NCBI RefSeq assembly: GCF_010450875.1
Contig: NZ_CP048422.1
Coordinates: forward strand, 1,767,001-1,831,000
Origin: Sphingomonas insulae
Lineage (GTDB): Bacteria > Pseudomonadota > Alphaproteobacteria > Sphingomonadales > Sphingomonadaceae
Length of the DNA stretch: 64,000 nt
Direction: 5' to 3'
The position numbers and the translations under genes were made by a program. The notes beneath the pieces are model-generated. The model was not told the DNA's origin. It was given only the letters and a program-made list of their open reading frames with translations, and made no database searches. Below are positions 44,969-52,875 of the stretch, one piece after another (within the stretch, counting starts at the first letter, position 1; each line of letters starts with the position of its first letter).

Positions 44969-45156
44969 GGCTGCATCTCCCTCCAGCGAAGGGCGTGTCC
45001 GGTGCGTCGCGTCAGGACCCACCGTCGGCACGCCCCCCTGAGCCTCGAAGATAATCCCATCGTTTCAGTGGGCAATGGCGATGCGCCAGTCCGACGACCG
45101 GCAGCGGCGGACCGAACGGGGTGACGGCGGCCCATGGTTCGGGATAGGGAGCGGCG

Positions 45157-45909
45157 ATGGCCAAGATCCGTGCAGACCAGATGCTCGTCGACCGCGGGCT
45201 CGCCGAATCGAAGACGCGGGCGCAGGCGCTCATCATGGCCGGACTGGTGTTCGCGGGCACGAGGAAAGTCGACAAGCCGGGGCAGGCGCTGGCGGACGAC
45301 GTCGCGCTCGACGTGCGCGGCCGCGACCATCCCTGGGTATCGCGCGGCGGCATCAAGCTGGCGCATGGCCTTGACCATTTCGGCTGGGACGTCGCCGGGG
45401 CGGTGGCGATCGACGTCGGGTCGTCGACCGGCGGTTTCACCGACGTGTTGCTGACCCGCGGCGCGGCACGGGTCTATGCGGTCGACAGCGGCACCAACCA
45501 GCTGGCGTGGAAGCTGCGGCAGGATGCGCGCGTGGTCGTCCACGAACAGACGAGTGCTCGCATTTTGACCGCGGCGCACGTTCCCGAGGCCATCGACCTC
45601 ATCGTCTGCGATGCGAGCTTCATCGGCCTTGCCAAGGTGCTGGAGCGGCCGATGACCTTCGCGCGCGGGGGCGCACGGCTGATGGCGCTCATCAAACCGC
45701 AATTCGAGGCGGGGCGGGACGAGGTGGGGAAGGGCGGCGTCGTCCGCGATCCCGCGATCCGCACGCGCGTGTGCGAGGCGGTCGTCGCCTGGCTGACCGA
45801 CGCCGGCTGGAGCGTCGCCGGCGTGGTCGAAAGCCCGATCACCGGGCCGGAGGGCAATGTGGAATATCTGGTCGCGGCGTCCCGAAACGAACCGCCAACG
45901 GAACGATAA
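45157..45909 (+). CDS. tlyA: TlyA-family 2'-O-ribose rRNA methyltransferase
   Basis: Protein of 250 aa with an N-terminal S4 RNA-binding domain (residues about 4-60; RADQMLVDRGLAESKTRAQAL) and a FtsJ-like SAM domain (DVGSSTGGFTD, KPQFEAGRDEVGKGGVV). TlyA methylates 23S, and in some species 16S, rRNA, and its loss affects capreomycin sensitivity. Normal length. A strong ATAGGGAG site precedes the ATG. The 188-bp region upstream, shared with the hydrolase gene, holds nothing else. Confidence 0.92.
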   Translation: MAKIRADQMLVDRGLAESKTRAQALIMAGLVFAGTRKVDKPGQALADDVALDVRGRDHPWVSRGGIKLAHGLDHFGWDVAGAVAIDVGSSTGGFTDVLLTRGAARVYAVDSGTNQLAWKLRQDARVVVHEQTSARILTAAHVPEAIDLIVCDASFIGLAKVLERPMTFARGGARLMALIKPQFEAGRDEVGKGGVVRDPAIRTRVCEAVVAWLTDAGWSVAGVVESPITGPEGNVEYLVAASRNEPPTER

Positions 45910-45960
45910 CCCTATCGGACGCTTTACGAAGGCTGCGCGGCGCGGCAAGGGCGACGCATC

Positions 45961-46530
45961 ATGTTCGAGGAACGGCGAGTGGGCGGCATCGCATCCAGGG
46001 GTCAGTTGCGGATGTCGTTCCTGCGCTGGGCGGTGTTCACCGTCCCCCTGATCCTGCTGCTCGGCTTCGCTTCTGGTCGCGCGGTGCCGTCGGGCAGCGA
46101 CAACGCATGGTATATGGCGTTGCAAAAGCCGGCGGCGACCCCGCCGGGCATCGTCTTCCCGATCGCCTGGACGTCGCTGTACATCCTGCTCGGCCTTGCG
46201 GTCGCGGTGATCCTGCATGCGCGCGGCGCGCGGGGGCGGGGGCCGGCACTGGGCCTGTTCGCGGTGCAATTCCTGCTGAACCTGGCGTGGACCCCGCTGT
46301 TCTTCGGCATGCACCAGGTCGGCGCTGCGCTGCTGGTGATCGTCGCCATGCTGGTGCTGGCGATCCTGACGACCGTCCTGTTCGGCCGCATCCGCCCGCT
46401 CGCTGCCTGGCTGATGGTGCCGTATCTGGTCTGGATCAGCTTTGCCGGCGTGCTGACATGGCGGATCGGGCAGCTGAACCCCGATGCGGCAACCCTTGTG
46501 CCAGCGGCCCATACCTCCCAGATGCTGTGA
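45961..46530 (+). CDS. TspO/MBR-family membrane protein
   Basis: Protein of 189 aa with five membrane helices. Tryptophan-rich family segments include PPGIVFPIAWTSLYILLG, NLAWTPLFFGM and PYLVWISFAGVLTWRIG. TspO proteins bind tetrapyrroles and cholesterol-like ligands and in alphaproteobacteria (Rhodobacter) influence photosynthesis and oxygen responses. The ATG at 46012 (MSFLRWAVFTVP) may be the real start, with AGGGG before it. Confidence 0.9.
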   Translation: MFEERRVGGIASRGQLRMSFLRWAVFTVPLILLLGFASGRAVPSGSDNAWYMALQKPAATPPGIVFPIAWTSLYILLGLAVAVILHARGARGRGPALGLFAVQFLLNLAWTPLFFGMHQVGAALLVIVAMLVLAILTTVLFGRIRPLAAWLMVPYLVWISFAGVLTWRIGQLNPDAATLVPAAHTSQML

Positions 46531-46556
46531 CGCAACCAGACGCCGGGAAGAGAAAT

Positions 46557-46862
46557 ATGCAGTCCGACAACCGCCTGTTCGATGATTTCGTGAAGCTGAT
46601 GAACGGCGCCGCCGGCACGCTGGCAGGCGTGGGGCGCGAGGCGGAATCCGGTGCGCGTGCGCGTGCGCGGGAATGGATCGGCGGGCTCGATTTCGTCAGC
46701 CGCGACGAGTTCGAGGCGGTGAAGGCGATGGCCGTCGCCGCGCGCGATGAGAATGACGCCCTGAAGGCGCGGCTCGACGCGCTGGAGGCCAAGGGCGATG
46801 CCGCCCTGATCGCCAGCGAGGCCGCCGCCCCGGTAACCGGCGATCCGGTGCCGACCGCCTGA
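46557..46862 (+). CDS. ubiK: UbiK-type ubiquinone biosynthesis accessory factor (BMFP/YqiC)
   Basis: Protein of 101 aa. Coiled-coil-forming helical protein with a hydrophobic N-terminal pair of turns and a long heptad region (FEAVKAMAVAARDENDALKARLDALEAK). The family assists the aerobic ubiquinone assembly complex; in E. coli it is YqiC. Start at 46557 has a GGGAAGAG ribosome site. Placed between tspO and the ybjN-proC pair. Confidence 0.8.
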   Translation: MQSDNRLFDDFVKLMNGAAGTLAGVGREAESGARARAREWIGGLDFVSRDEFEAVKAMAVAARDENDALKARLDALEAKGDAALIASEAAAPVTGDPVPTA

Positions 46863-46959
46863 CCGACTTTTCCACAGCTTTATCGACACTTTTGTCCACG
46901 ACGGGGTTGCCGGGGCGTTTTTGCCTCGGCAGCCTTGCCGTGCGATAAGAGGCGTAACG

Positions 46960-47463
46960 ATGCTCGACCACGCTGAACACGACCAGGATCCCGCCGCGCC
47001 GATCGACATGCTGGAGGCATATTATGCCGCGCATGGCTGGGAGCACGAGCGCCACGAGGACGAGATCGTCGCGACGGTCAAGGGCAGCTGGACGACCTAC
47101 GAATTGCGCGCCCTGTGGCGCGAGGACGACAGCGTTCTCCAGTTCCTGGCCTTCCCCGATATCAAGGTGACCGACGATCGCCGCGGCGCGGTGTACGAGG
47201 CGATCGGCCTGGTCAACGAACAGCTGTGGATCGGCCATTTCGAATTGTGGTCGTCGTCGGGCGTGCTGCTGTATCGCCATGCCGCGATGATCGACGGCGA
47301 GGACGAGGGCACCATGTCCCTCGGCGCGACCGAATTGCTGGTCGAATCCGCGATCGAGGAATGCGAACGCTTCTACCCGGTGTTCCAGTTCGTCCTGTGG
47401 GGCGGCAAATCCCCCAAGGAGGCGCTTGCCGCCGCCCTGATCGAGACGCAGGGCGAGGCCTGA
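46960..47463 (+). CDS. YbjN-domain protein
   Basis: Protein of 167 aa (MLDHAEHDQDPAAPIDMLEA). It shows the acidic, aromatic pattern of YbjN-like sensory-transduction-regulator folds (KGSWTTYELRALWREDDSVLQFLAFPD). The exact role of the family is unclear; members influence motility and stress traits. It ends in a one-base overlap with proC, so both are likely co-transcribed. Start at 46960 preferred over 46921 by the absence of homology signal before it. Confidence 0.8.
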   Translation: MLDHAEHDQDPAAPIDMLEAYYAAHGWEHERHEDEIVATVKGSWTTYELRALWREDDSVLQFLAFPDIKVTDDRRGAVYEAIGLVNEQLWIGHFELWSSSGVLLYRHAAMIDGEDEGTMSLGATELLVESAIEECERFYPVFQFVLWGGKSPKEALAAALIETQGEA

Positions 47464-48254
47464 TGCGGCTGCTGATGATCGGTGCCGGCAACATGGGCGG
47501 CGCGATGCTGCGCCGCTGGCTGGAGGCCGGCATGGCGCCCGCCGACGTGACCGTGGTGAGCCCCAGCGGGCGCGCCATGCCGGACGGCGTCCATGCGGTG
47601 CGCGCGATCCCCGATCCCGCCGATGCGACCTATGACGCGATCATGCTCGGCCTGAAACCGCAACAGCTGGGGACGTTGCGCGACGGCCCGCTGCGCGGCC
47701 ATGCGCCGCGCTGGCTGATCTCGATCCTCGCCGGTGTCGAGGCGGCGACGCTGCGATCGGTCAGCGACGCCCGCATGGTGGTGCGTGCCATGCCCAACCT
47801 GCCGGTGGGAATCGGCCAGGGCGTGGTGGCGCTCCATTCCCCGGATGCCAATGCCGACGATCGCGCCGCGCTGACGACGCTGATGCAGCCGCTGGGCCTT
47901 GTCGAATGGATCGCCGAAGAGGCGCGGTTCGACGATGTCACCGCCCTGGCCGGCTGTGGCCCCGGTTTCGTGTTCCGGTTCGCCGATGCATTGGCGCAGG
48001 CGGGCGCGGCGCTGGGCCTGCCCGCCGACCAGGCGGCGCGGCTGGCCCTTGCGACGCTGCACGGTTCGGCGACGATGGCCGCCGAGGCGGACGTCACCCC
48101 GGCGATCCTCGCCGATCGCGTGGCCAGTCCCGGCGGATCAACCCGCCAGGGGCTGAACGTGCTGGATCACGACGATGCGCTGGTCGCGCTGCTCACCGCG
48201 ACGCTGGCCGCATCGGCGCGGCGCAACCGCGAAATGGCGGCCGCGGCGCGCTGA
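47463..48254 (+). CDS. proC: Pyrroline-5-carboxylate reductase
   Basis: Protein of 263 aa that reduces pyrroline-5-carboxylate to proline with NADPH. Rossmann motif IGAGNMGGAMLRRW is at the N-terminus, and the C-terminal dimer/active-site part includes TALAGCGPGFVFRF and SPGGSTRQGLNVLD. Starts at 47463 with its A shared with the ybjN stop. Normal length. Confidence 0.95.
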   Translation: MRLLMIGAGNMGGAMLRRWLEAGMAPADVTVVSPSGRAMPDGVHAVRAIPDPADATYDAIMLGLKPQQLGTLRDGPLRGHAPRWLISILAGVEAATLRSVSDARMVVRAMPNLPVGIGQGVVALHSPDANADDRAALTTLMQPLGLVEWIAEEARFDDVTALAGCGPGFVFRFADALAQAGAALGLPADQAARLALATLHGSATMAAEADVTPAILADRVASPGGSTRQGLNVLDHDDALVALLTATLAASARRNREMAAAAR

Positions 48255-48282
48255 CCCGCCAGCGCGCGTCAGCGCGTCGGGT

Positions 48283-48771
48283 TCAGGACCGCAGCCCTTC
48301 GACCTGAGCCCGATCCGGGTCGGGGATCATCCCTTCCAGGACCGCCCAATAGCCCGACACCGCATCCTGCCCCGCGGCCTGATAGGCGTGCGACATCTTG
48401 ATCCGGACCGATTCGAACAGATCGCTTTCCATCCGCGCGCCCTCCTCGGTCAGGCGCAACAGGCGTTGGCGGCGATCGCGTTCGCCCGGGCGGGTAGTCA
48501 CCAGCTTGCGGTCGGTCAGTTCGTTGAGTACGCGCCCTAGCGACTGTTTGGTGATCGCCAGCAGGCCGAGCAATTCGCTGACCGTCAGGTCCGGCTTGCG
48601 CGCGATGAAGTACAGGGCACGATGGTGCGCGCGGCCTAATCCCTGTGCCGCGAGGCCCTCGTCGACGGAGCGGGTGAGATGGCTGTGGCCAAAATACAAA
48701 AGCTCCATGCCGCGACGAAGTTCGGGTTCGCGGAGGAACTGGGCGGAAGCGGAAGGAGCTGTGGCAGCCAT
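48283..48771 (-). CDS. MarR-family transcriptional regulator
   Basis: Protein of 162 aa from the ATG at 48771 (MAATAPSASAQFLREPELRR). Winged-helix core: DLTVSELLGLLAITKQSLGRVLNELTDRKLVTTRPGERDRRQRLLRLT, with the GERDRRQ basic wing typical of MarR. Divergent from ilvE with 60 bp between starts, so it may control branched-chain aminotransferase expression. Ligand unknown. Confidence 0.9.
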   Translation of the reverse strand: MAATAPSASAQFLREPELRRGMELLYFGHSHLTRSVDEGLAAQGLGRAHHRALYFIARKPDLTVSELLGLLAITKQSLGRVLNELTDRKLVTTRPGERDRRQRLLRLTEEGARMESDLFESVRIKMSHAYQAAGQDAVSGYWAVLEGMIPDPDRAQVEGLRS

Positions 48772-48831
48772 GTTGACCGTTTTAGACACCGCCCGTACGC
48801 GTCTGCAACCCCTGATGCCTGAGAGAAATCG

Positions 48832-49938
48832 ATGACCGCTCCTTTCACGTCCGGTTCCGCCGCTTTTCGCTTCGATCCCAACGCCGCGCCCGTCGACGCC
48901 AATGAGCGTACCGCGCGGCTGGTCGATCCCGGCTTCGGGCGGGTCTTCACCGACCATATGGCGGTCGTGCGCTATACCGAGGAGCGTGGCTGGCATGACG
49001 CGGCGATTACCGCGCGCGCGCCGATCACCGTCGATCCGTCGACCGCGGTGCTGCATTACGCGCAGGAGATCTTCGAGGGGCTGAAGGCCTATCGCCTGGA
49101 CGACGGGGCGATGGCGCTGTTCCGGCCCGATGCCAACGCCCGCCGCTTCAACAACAGCGCGCGGCGGCTGGCGATGCCGGAACTGCCCGAGGAATTGTTC
49201 CTCGAATCCTGCCGCCAGCTCGTCACCACCGAGCGCGACTGGTTTCCCGAGGTCGACGGCGGTGCGCTGTACCTGCGCCCCTTCATGTTCGCATCCGAAG
49301 CGTTCCTGGGCGTGAAGCCGTCGTCCGAATATCTCTATATGGTGATCGCCTCGTCGGTCGGCGCCTATTGGAAGGGCGGGGCGCGTGCGGTGTCGATCTG
49401 GGTCAGCCAGGATTACACGCGCGCCGCACCCGGTGGCACCGGCGAGGCCAAATGCGGCGGCAATTATGCCGCCAGCCTGCTCGCCCAGTCCGAGGCGATC
49501 CGCCAGGGGTGCGACCAGGTCGTGTTTCTCGATGCAGTGGAGCGGCGCTGGGTCGAGGAACTGGGCGGCATGAACGTCTTCTTCGTGTTCGACGACGGAT
49601 CAATGGTGACGCCGCCGCTGACCGGCACGATCCTGCCCGGCATCACCCGCGATTCAATCATCCGCATCGCCCGCGACCAGGGGATCGAGGTGCGCGAGCA
49701 GCTGTACGGCATCGACCAGTGGCGCGAGGACGCGGCGAGCGGCCGCCTGACGGAGGCGTTCGCCTGCGGCACCGCGGCGGTCGTCACCCCGATCGGCGAG
49801 GTCGCGAGCCCCGAGGGACGCTTCACGATCGGCAGCGGCGGCACCGGCCAGCTGACCCAGCGCATGCTCGACGCCCTGTCGGCGATCCAGCGCGGCCGTG
49901 CGCCCGATCCGCACGGCTGGCTGCAGCGGCTGGACTGA
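48832..49938 (+). CDS. ilvE: Branched-chain amino-acid aminotransferase
   Basis: Protein of 368 aa. The fold type IV PLP lysine is in GTGEAKCGGNYAASLL, and the substrate and cofactor parts SAGSGGTGQLTQRM, ELGGMNVFFVF and FEGLKAYR match BCATs that interconvert Leu, Ile and Val with their keto acids. Normal length. It is divergent from a MarR regulator and followed by a terminator-like hairpin and the tRNA-Gln. Confidence 0.95.
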   Translation: MTAPFTSGSAAFRFDPNAAPVDANERTARLVDPGFGRVFTDHMAVVRYTEERGWHDAAITARAPITVDPSTAVLHYAQEIFEGLKAYRLDDGAMALFRPDANARRFNNSARRLAMPELPEELFLESCRQLVTTERDWFPEVDGGALYLRPFMFASEAFLGVKPSSEYLYMVIASSVGAYWKGGARAVSIWVSQDYTRAAPGGTGEAKCGGNYAASLLAQSEAIRQGCDQVVFLDAVERRWVEELGGMNVFFVFDDGSMVTPPLTGTILPGITRDSIIRIARDQGIEVREQLYGIDQWREDAASGRLTEAFACGTAAVVTPIGEVASPEGRFTIGSGGTGQLTQRMLDALSAIQRGRAPDPHGWLQRLD

Positions 49939-49956
49939 GGTTTGCAGGCGCGGTGC

Positions 49957-49982
49957 GAAAAGTCCTGTCGCCGGGGCTTTTC
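49957..49982 (+). terminator. 9-bp hairpin after ilvE overlapping the tRNA-Gln promoter
   Basis: GAAAAGTCC (49957-49965) pairs with GGGCTTTTC (49974-49982), allowing one G-U, 18 bp past the ilvE stop. The paired T-rich arm overlaps TTTTCA (49978-49983), the likely -35 of the tRNA gene. It may end ilvE and start the tRNA at one place. Confidence 0.5.
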
Positions 49983-50005
49983 ACGCCCGCCGACCCGGCT
50001 ATAAG
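49978..50005 (+). promoter_or_regulatory. Likely promoter of tRNA-Gln
   Basis: TTTTCA (49978-49983) and TATAAG (50000-50005) are separated by 16 bp and lie 12 bp before the tRNA 5' end. Strength is fair: the -10 is close to consensus. Confidence 0.5.
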
Positions 50006-50017
50006 GCCGCCTCTCGT

Positions 50018-50092
50018 TGGGGCGTCGCCAAGTGGTAAGGCAGCGGCTTTTGGTGCCGCCATCCGCAGGTTCGAATCCTGCCGCCCCAGCCA
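50018..50092 (+). tRNA. tRNA-Gln (anticodon TTG)
   Basis: The acceptor stem TGGGGCG (50018-50024) pairs with CGCCCCA (50082-50088). The discriminator base is G50089 and CCA is encoded at 50090-50092. The anticodon stem GCGGC/GCCGC flanks the loop TTTTGGT, giving anticodon TTG at 50050-50052. The T-arm carries the universal GGTTCGAATCC. It is the point at which lower-GC, accessory DNA begins. Confidence 0.97.
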
Positions 50093-50167
50093 GTTTTCCG
50101 GTCTGTACCAGCAGACGCACCCTTACCCGCCTCGACGGCTCATCGGCCGGATCGGTATCTTGCAGGT

Positions 50168-50659
50168 ATGGGAAAGTCGAACCGGACAGCCGCGCTTGAG
50201 CGCAAGATCGAACTGCTGCTTGGCGAGCGCGAGCAGAAGATGGAAGAGATTGAGGCGGCTGAACGCCTGATCGCGCAACTACCGGAGTTGCGAGGCCGCC
50301 TCGGAGAGATCGATAAGCTGGTCACAGCCTGTGAGGACGTGATCCGTAGCGACCAGCCGGCTTGGACACGGGACCACATCAAACCGTCTCGGCCCTTCGT
50401 TCACAAAATCCCTGTGCGCATCGGAAATTGCAGCAGGACAGCGCTCGACGTGCTTCGCCTCGCAGGCGAACCCATGAGAGTTCGAGACATCGCTATCGCT
50501 GTCTTGGCGCGTGAGGGAATCACCGATCCGGACAAGGGGAACATCATCAAGGTGTCCAACACCGTGGGGAATGCACTCAAGAAGAAGCTGAAAGACGGCT
50601 ACGTCGCGACCGATGGGGCATGGCCCGGCTCGTGGTGGGCAGTGCCTGCTTCCGAATGA
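50168..50659 (+). CDS. Unknown protein with coiled coil and winged-helix-like C-terminus
   Basis: Protein of 163 aa. An N-terminal coiled coil (residues about 5-55, RKIELLLGEREQKMEEIEAAE) precedes a C-terminal helical region TALDVLRLAGEPMRVRDIAIAVLAREG (about 90-120) that reads like a winged helix-turn-helix. It starts 76 bp past the tRNA-Gln and is lower in GC than the flanking core. No family assigned. Possibly a regulator or DNA-binding accessory protein of the acquired region. Confidence 0.6.
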   Translation: MGKSNRTAALERKIELLLGEREQKMEEIEAAERLIAQLPELRGRLGEIDKLVTACEDVIRSDQPAWTRDHIKPSRPFVHKIPVRIGNCSRTALDVLRLAGEPMRVRDIAIAVLAREGITDPDKGNIIKVSNTVGNALKKKLKDGYVATDGAWPGSWWAVPASE

Positions 50660-50681
50660 GTCATGCTGAACTTGTTACGCA

Positions 50682-50728
50682 GATGTTAGCTAGACTAATC
50701 ATAGATGATCATTGATGTTAGCTAGACT
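50682..50728. repeat. Two direct copies of GATGTTAGCTAGACT
   Basis: The 15-mer occurs at 50682-50696 and 50714-50728 with 32 bp between starts, about three helical turns. It lies in AT-rich DNA downstream of the unknown gene. Repeats of this length and spacing often bind regulators or mark recombination sites. Confidence 0.65.
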
Positions 50729-50760
50729 TGACTCGCTTTCTGTGGGTTGATCACAGTTGA

Positions 50761-50778
50761 CCAGAATTGCAAATCTGG
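50761..50778. repeat. Near-perfect palindrome CCAGA...TCTGG
   Basis: CCAGAATTGCAAATCTGG is an 18-bp dyad centred on TGCA with one mismatched pair per arm. It sits between the direct repeats and the terminator. It may be an operator. Confidence 0.4.
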
Positions 50779-50810
50779 TAACAACCTCTCTGCGAGCATC
50801 CTGCACGCAA

Positions 50811-50845
50811 AGAAGCCCAGCGGGGTAGTGACCCGCCGGGCTTCT
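50811..50845 (-). terminator. Strong hairpin ending the DUF6471-like transcript
   Basis: AGAAGCCC-a-GCGGG (50811-50824) pairs with CCCGC-c-GGGCTTCT (50832-50845) around a 7-nt loop. On the minus strand the stem is followed by TTTGCG. It lies about 100 bp past the stop of the minus-strand gene ending at 50942. Confidence 0.65.
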
Positions 50846-50883
50846 ATCGACCAACTCCCTAGCCGGGAGAGAGGAGGTGAACC

Positions 50884-50916
50884 GTGCAGATCAACTGCGC
50901 GATAACGCCGCTTTAG
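50884..50916 (+). CDS. Possible 10-aa reading frame with a perfect Shine-Dalgarno
   Basis: GTG CAG ATC AAC TGC GCG ATA ACG CCG CTT TAG encodes MQINCAITPL. It is preceded by AGGAGGTGA (50872-50880), the full anti-16S sequence, at optimal spacing, the best ribosome site in the window. A leader peptide, small toxin or regulatory mini-gene are possible. It may also be chance. Confidence 0.3.
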   Translation: MQINCAITPL

Positions 50917-50941
50917 CGCGAGTCGCAGAGGGAGTCGAGTC

Positions 50942-51169
50942 CTAATTGGGCTCGGCTACCCTCAGCACCGTTACCTTCATAGCTAACAAGCATTGTAGGA
51001 AGAAGTCTGCGGTAAAGCTGCCACGACTCATCTTATTTCTGATGCTGTTGTTGGTCTCTTCTACGCCAATGTCGGCAAGGGCTGTGACAAGCCCATCGTA
51101 GGTTAGCTCGCGTCGCGCCATCTCAGCTTTTAAAATACGCCGCGCTTCGCCATCTCGAATGTGAGACAT
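50942..51169 (-). CDS. DUF6471-like small regulator-type protein
   Basis: Protein of 75 aa (MSHIRDGEARRILKAEMARR). It matches the compact helical pattern of DUF6471 (ELTYDGLVTALADIGVEETNNSIRNKMSRGSFTADFFLQCL), which resembles a phage-type helix-turn-helix. It is divergent from the transposase gene across about 56 bp, where a 15-bp inverted repeat (51153-51167 / 51236-51250) is found. May act as its repressor; not shown. Confidence 0.65.
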   Translation of the reverse strand: MSHIRDGEARRILKAEMARRELTYDGLVTALADIGVEETNNSIRNKMSRGSFTADFFLQCLLAMKVTVLRVAEPN

Positions 51170-51250
51170 AGATCGCCTTTATGAGACTTTTGTCCGTAGA
51201 TTCGACACGCAGCCTGTTGCACATGTGGGACATACGTGTCACATCCGAGA
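51153..51250. promoter_or_regulatory. 15-bp inverted repeat flanking the shared promoter
   Basis: GTCTCACATTCGAGA (minus, 51167-51153) and GTGTCACATCCGAGA (plus, 51236-51250) match at 13 of 15 positions. The arms lie within the first codons of both divergent genes. They may form an operator, or reflect a duplication of the gene start, since both products contain HIRD. Confidence 0.4.
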
Positions 51251-52280
51251 CGTTCGTAACGACTCGGAGGAAGAAGCGCCACACAAACTCGCCTCGTCAG
51301 CGGCTGCTACGCTTGGCGTTCTCGACATTGCTGAGATGTCGGAAGCTGAGTGCGAGTCACGCTTTGAGGCGCTTCGGTTCGCCTCGTCTGGCGGCGAGCC
51401 TTTTTGTGTGTGGTGCCAGTGCCCGGTGGTTTATCGCATCACTCGCAAGGTGAAGAACCGAAAGACCGGTACGATCACGCAGCGTCGGCTCTTCAAATGC
51501 GCCAAATGCGCCAAGCAGTTCTCCGTCACCTCGGGCACCGAGTTTCACAGCCGCAAGCTGAGCTTCAAGAAGATTATGCTGGCGACGCTGCTCTGGGCGA
51601 ACGGCTCGGCAGGGCAGGCAGCGCTCCAGCTACGTCGCGATCTACGCTGTAATCACAAGACGGCTTGGCTGCTGGAGCATCGCGTCCGAGACGCGATGAC
51701 GAGCTACATGGCTGGGCGGCAGTTGAGTGGCCCTATCGAAACGGACTCGACCTCGATCGGTGGGAAGGTCCGGAAGGCGAATCGGGCCGCCGATCGCAAA
51801 GGCCAGCCCCGCAGACACATGGAGAAGGTGACCAATCTGTCTGTACTGCGGGAACGTGGACGGCGGGGACGGGTCGTGCCGTTTCTCGGCGACGAGGCGA
51901 AGTTAGTCCGGGCGATCCACACGTTGGTGGATGCAAAAGCGGAGTTTTTCGTCGACGAGCATCCGGCGTGGAACGCGCTCTTCGCTCAGTTCCCTGTCCG
52001 CCAGATCAAGCACAAGGTGCAGTATTCCGATTTGCGAGGCACTTCGACAAACCTCGCCGAGTCCTACTTTTCGCGCTTCAAGCGCATGTACAATGGCATC
52101 TACCGCCACTTCTCCCCACAATACGCGCAGGCATACAACGGGGAGTGCGCTTTCCGGGAGGAGCATCGCGGCCTCTCCAACGGGGAGCAGTTTATCCTCA
52201 TGCTAACCGGGGCGCTCAACCACCCGCCATCCACCCGGTGGCGGGGCTATTACCAGCGTACACGACGGAAAGCAGCGTAG
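51225..52280 (+). CDS. IS1595/ISXO2-type DDE transposase
   Basis: About 351 aa. A zinc ribbon (CVWCQCP ... CAKCAKQF) precedes an ISXO2-like DDE domain: D in IETDSTSIGGK, D in FFVDEHPAWNALF and E in TNLAESYFSRFKRMYNGIY. The usual DE pair reads DS. The start is GTG at 51225, or the ATG at 51336 (MSEAECESRFEALRF) where the ribbon domain really begins. No terminal inverted repeats were seen around it, and the next gene overlaps its stop by one base. Confidence 0.8.
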   Translation: MGHTCHIRDVRNDSEEEAPHKLASSAAATLGVLDIAEMSEAECESRFEALRFASSGGEPFCVWCQCPVVYRITRKVKNRKTGTITQRRLFKCAKCAKQFSVTSGTEFHSRKLSFKKIMLATLLWANGSAGQAALQLRRDLRCNHKTAWLLEHRVRDAMTSYMAGRQLSGPIETDSTSIGGKVRKANRAADRKGQPRRHMEKVTNLSVLRERGRRGRVVPFLGDEAKLVRAIHTLVDAKAEFFVDEHPAWNALFAQFPVRQIKHKVQYSDLRGTSTNLAESYFSRFKRMYNGIYRHFSPQYAQAYNGECAFREEHRGLSNGEQFILMLTGALNHPPSTRWRGYYQRTRRKAA

Positions 52281-52483
52281 TGGGTACCTTCCGCTTTCAC
52301 CTCATGGGCGCTCGTCAGCCGATCGACCTTGAAGTCGCCGCCTCCACGATCGGCGACCTAGACGAAATGTTGTCGTGCCGCCGGTTCGTGGAGGGGAGGC
52401 TGGTGGAACCTGACAGTGATGGCGTTCTGAGGGGTATGCTTATCGCTACGTCTCGGATCGAGTGCGTGGTGGATGCCGATTAA
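52280..52483 (+). CDS. Small 67-aa protein coupled to the transposase
   Basis: Starts with GTG at 52280, one base inside the transposase stop (TAGTG), so it is translationally coupled. It reads MGTFRFHLMGARQPIDLEVA, has an acidic middle (STIGDLDEMLSCRRFVEGRL) and ends VVDAD. No domain recognised. Its stop overlaps the stop of the convergent gene. Confidence 0.5.
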   Translation: MGTFRFHLMGARQPIDLEVAASTIGDLDEMLSCRRFVEGRLVEPDSDGVLRGMLIATSRIECVVDAD

Positions 52484-52875
52484 CCATTCATGCACGGCAC
52501 CATGATCTCGCCCTTGTGCCTCACTTCCGCTTCATCGCCTTTGCCGTTGCTGCCGCCGTAGAACTCCACCTTTCCCTCGCCACTCATGCTGACCGCGCCG
52601 TGGAGGATTGTGGGCTCGTAAGCGAACTTGGCGAAGCCGACATAGCCGCCCATGCGGTTCTTCGAGTTCACCTCGCCACAGACAATCGTTACGGGCTGGC
52701 CGGCGACCGTCTGGCGGACCAACCTGATATTTCGATATTGAACGCTCGCCGGATCGATCATCTCGGCGGAAATCGTGCGCTTGGCTTGAGCGATAAGCGG
52801 TGAGACGGGTTTCGCCGCCAAAGCGCCTACCGGCAGGACTGCGATGAGCGCCACGACGCTCTCAATCTTCTTCAT
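52480..52875 (-). CDS. Unknown secreted protein
   Basis: Protein of 131 aa from the ATG at 52875 (MKKIESVVALIAVLPVGALA, signal peptide). Mature region has ISAEMIDPASVQYRNIRLV, VCGEVNSKNRMGGYVGFAKF and a final IMVPCMNG with a Cys. The VCGEVNSKN...GF pattern occurs in many short periplasmic proteins of unknown role. Its stop codon overlaps the stop of the 67-aa gene. Confidence 0.6.
   Translation of the reverse strand: MKKIESVVALIAVLPVGALAAKPVSPLIAQAKRTISAEMIDPASVQYRNIRLVRQTVAGQPVTIVCGEVNSKNRMGGYVGFAKFAYEPTILHGAVSMSGEGKVEFYGGSNGKGDEAEVRHKGEIMVPCMNG

Noticed and set aside
51153..52500. Terminal inverted repeats of an insertion sequence
   Set aside because: The 15-bp inverted repeat sits inside the starts of both divergent genes rather than at element ends, and no matching end lies beyond the transposase.
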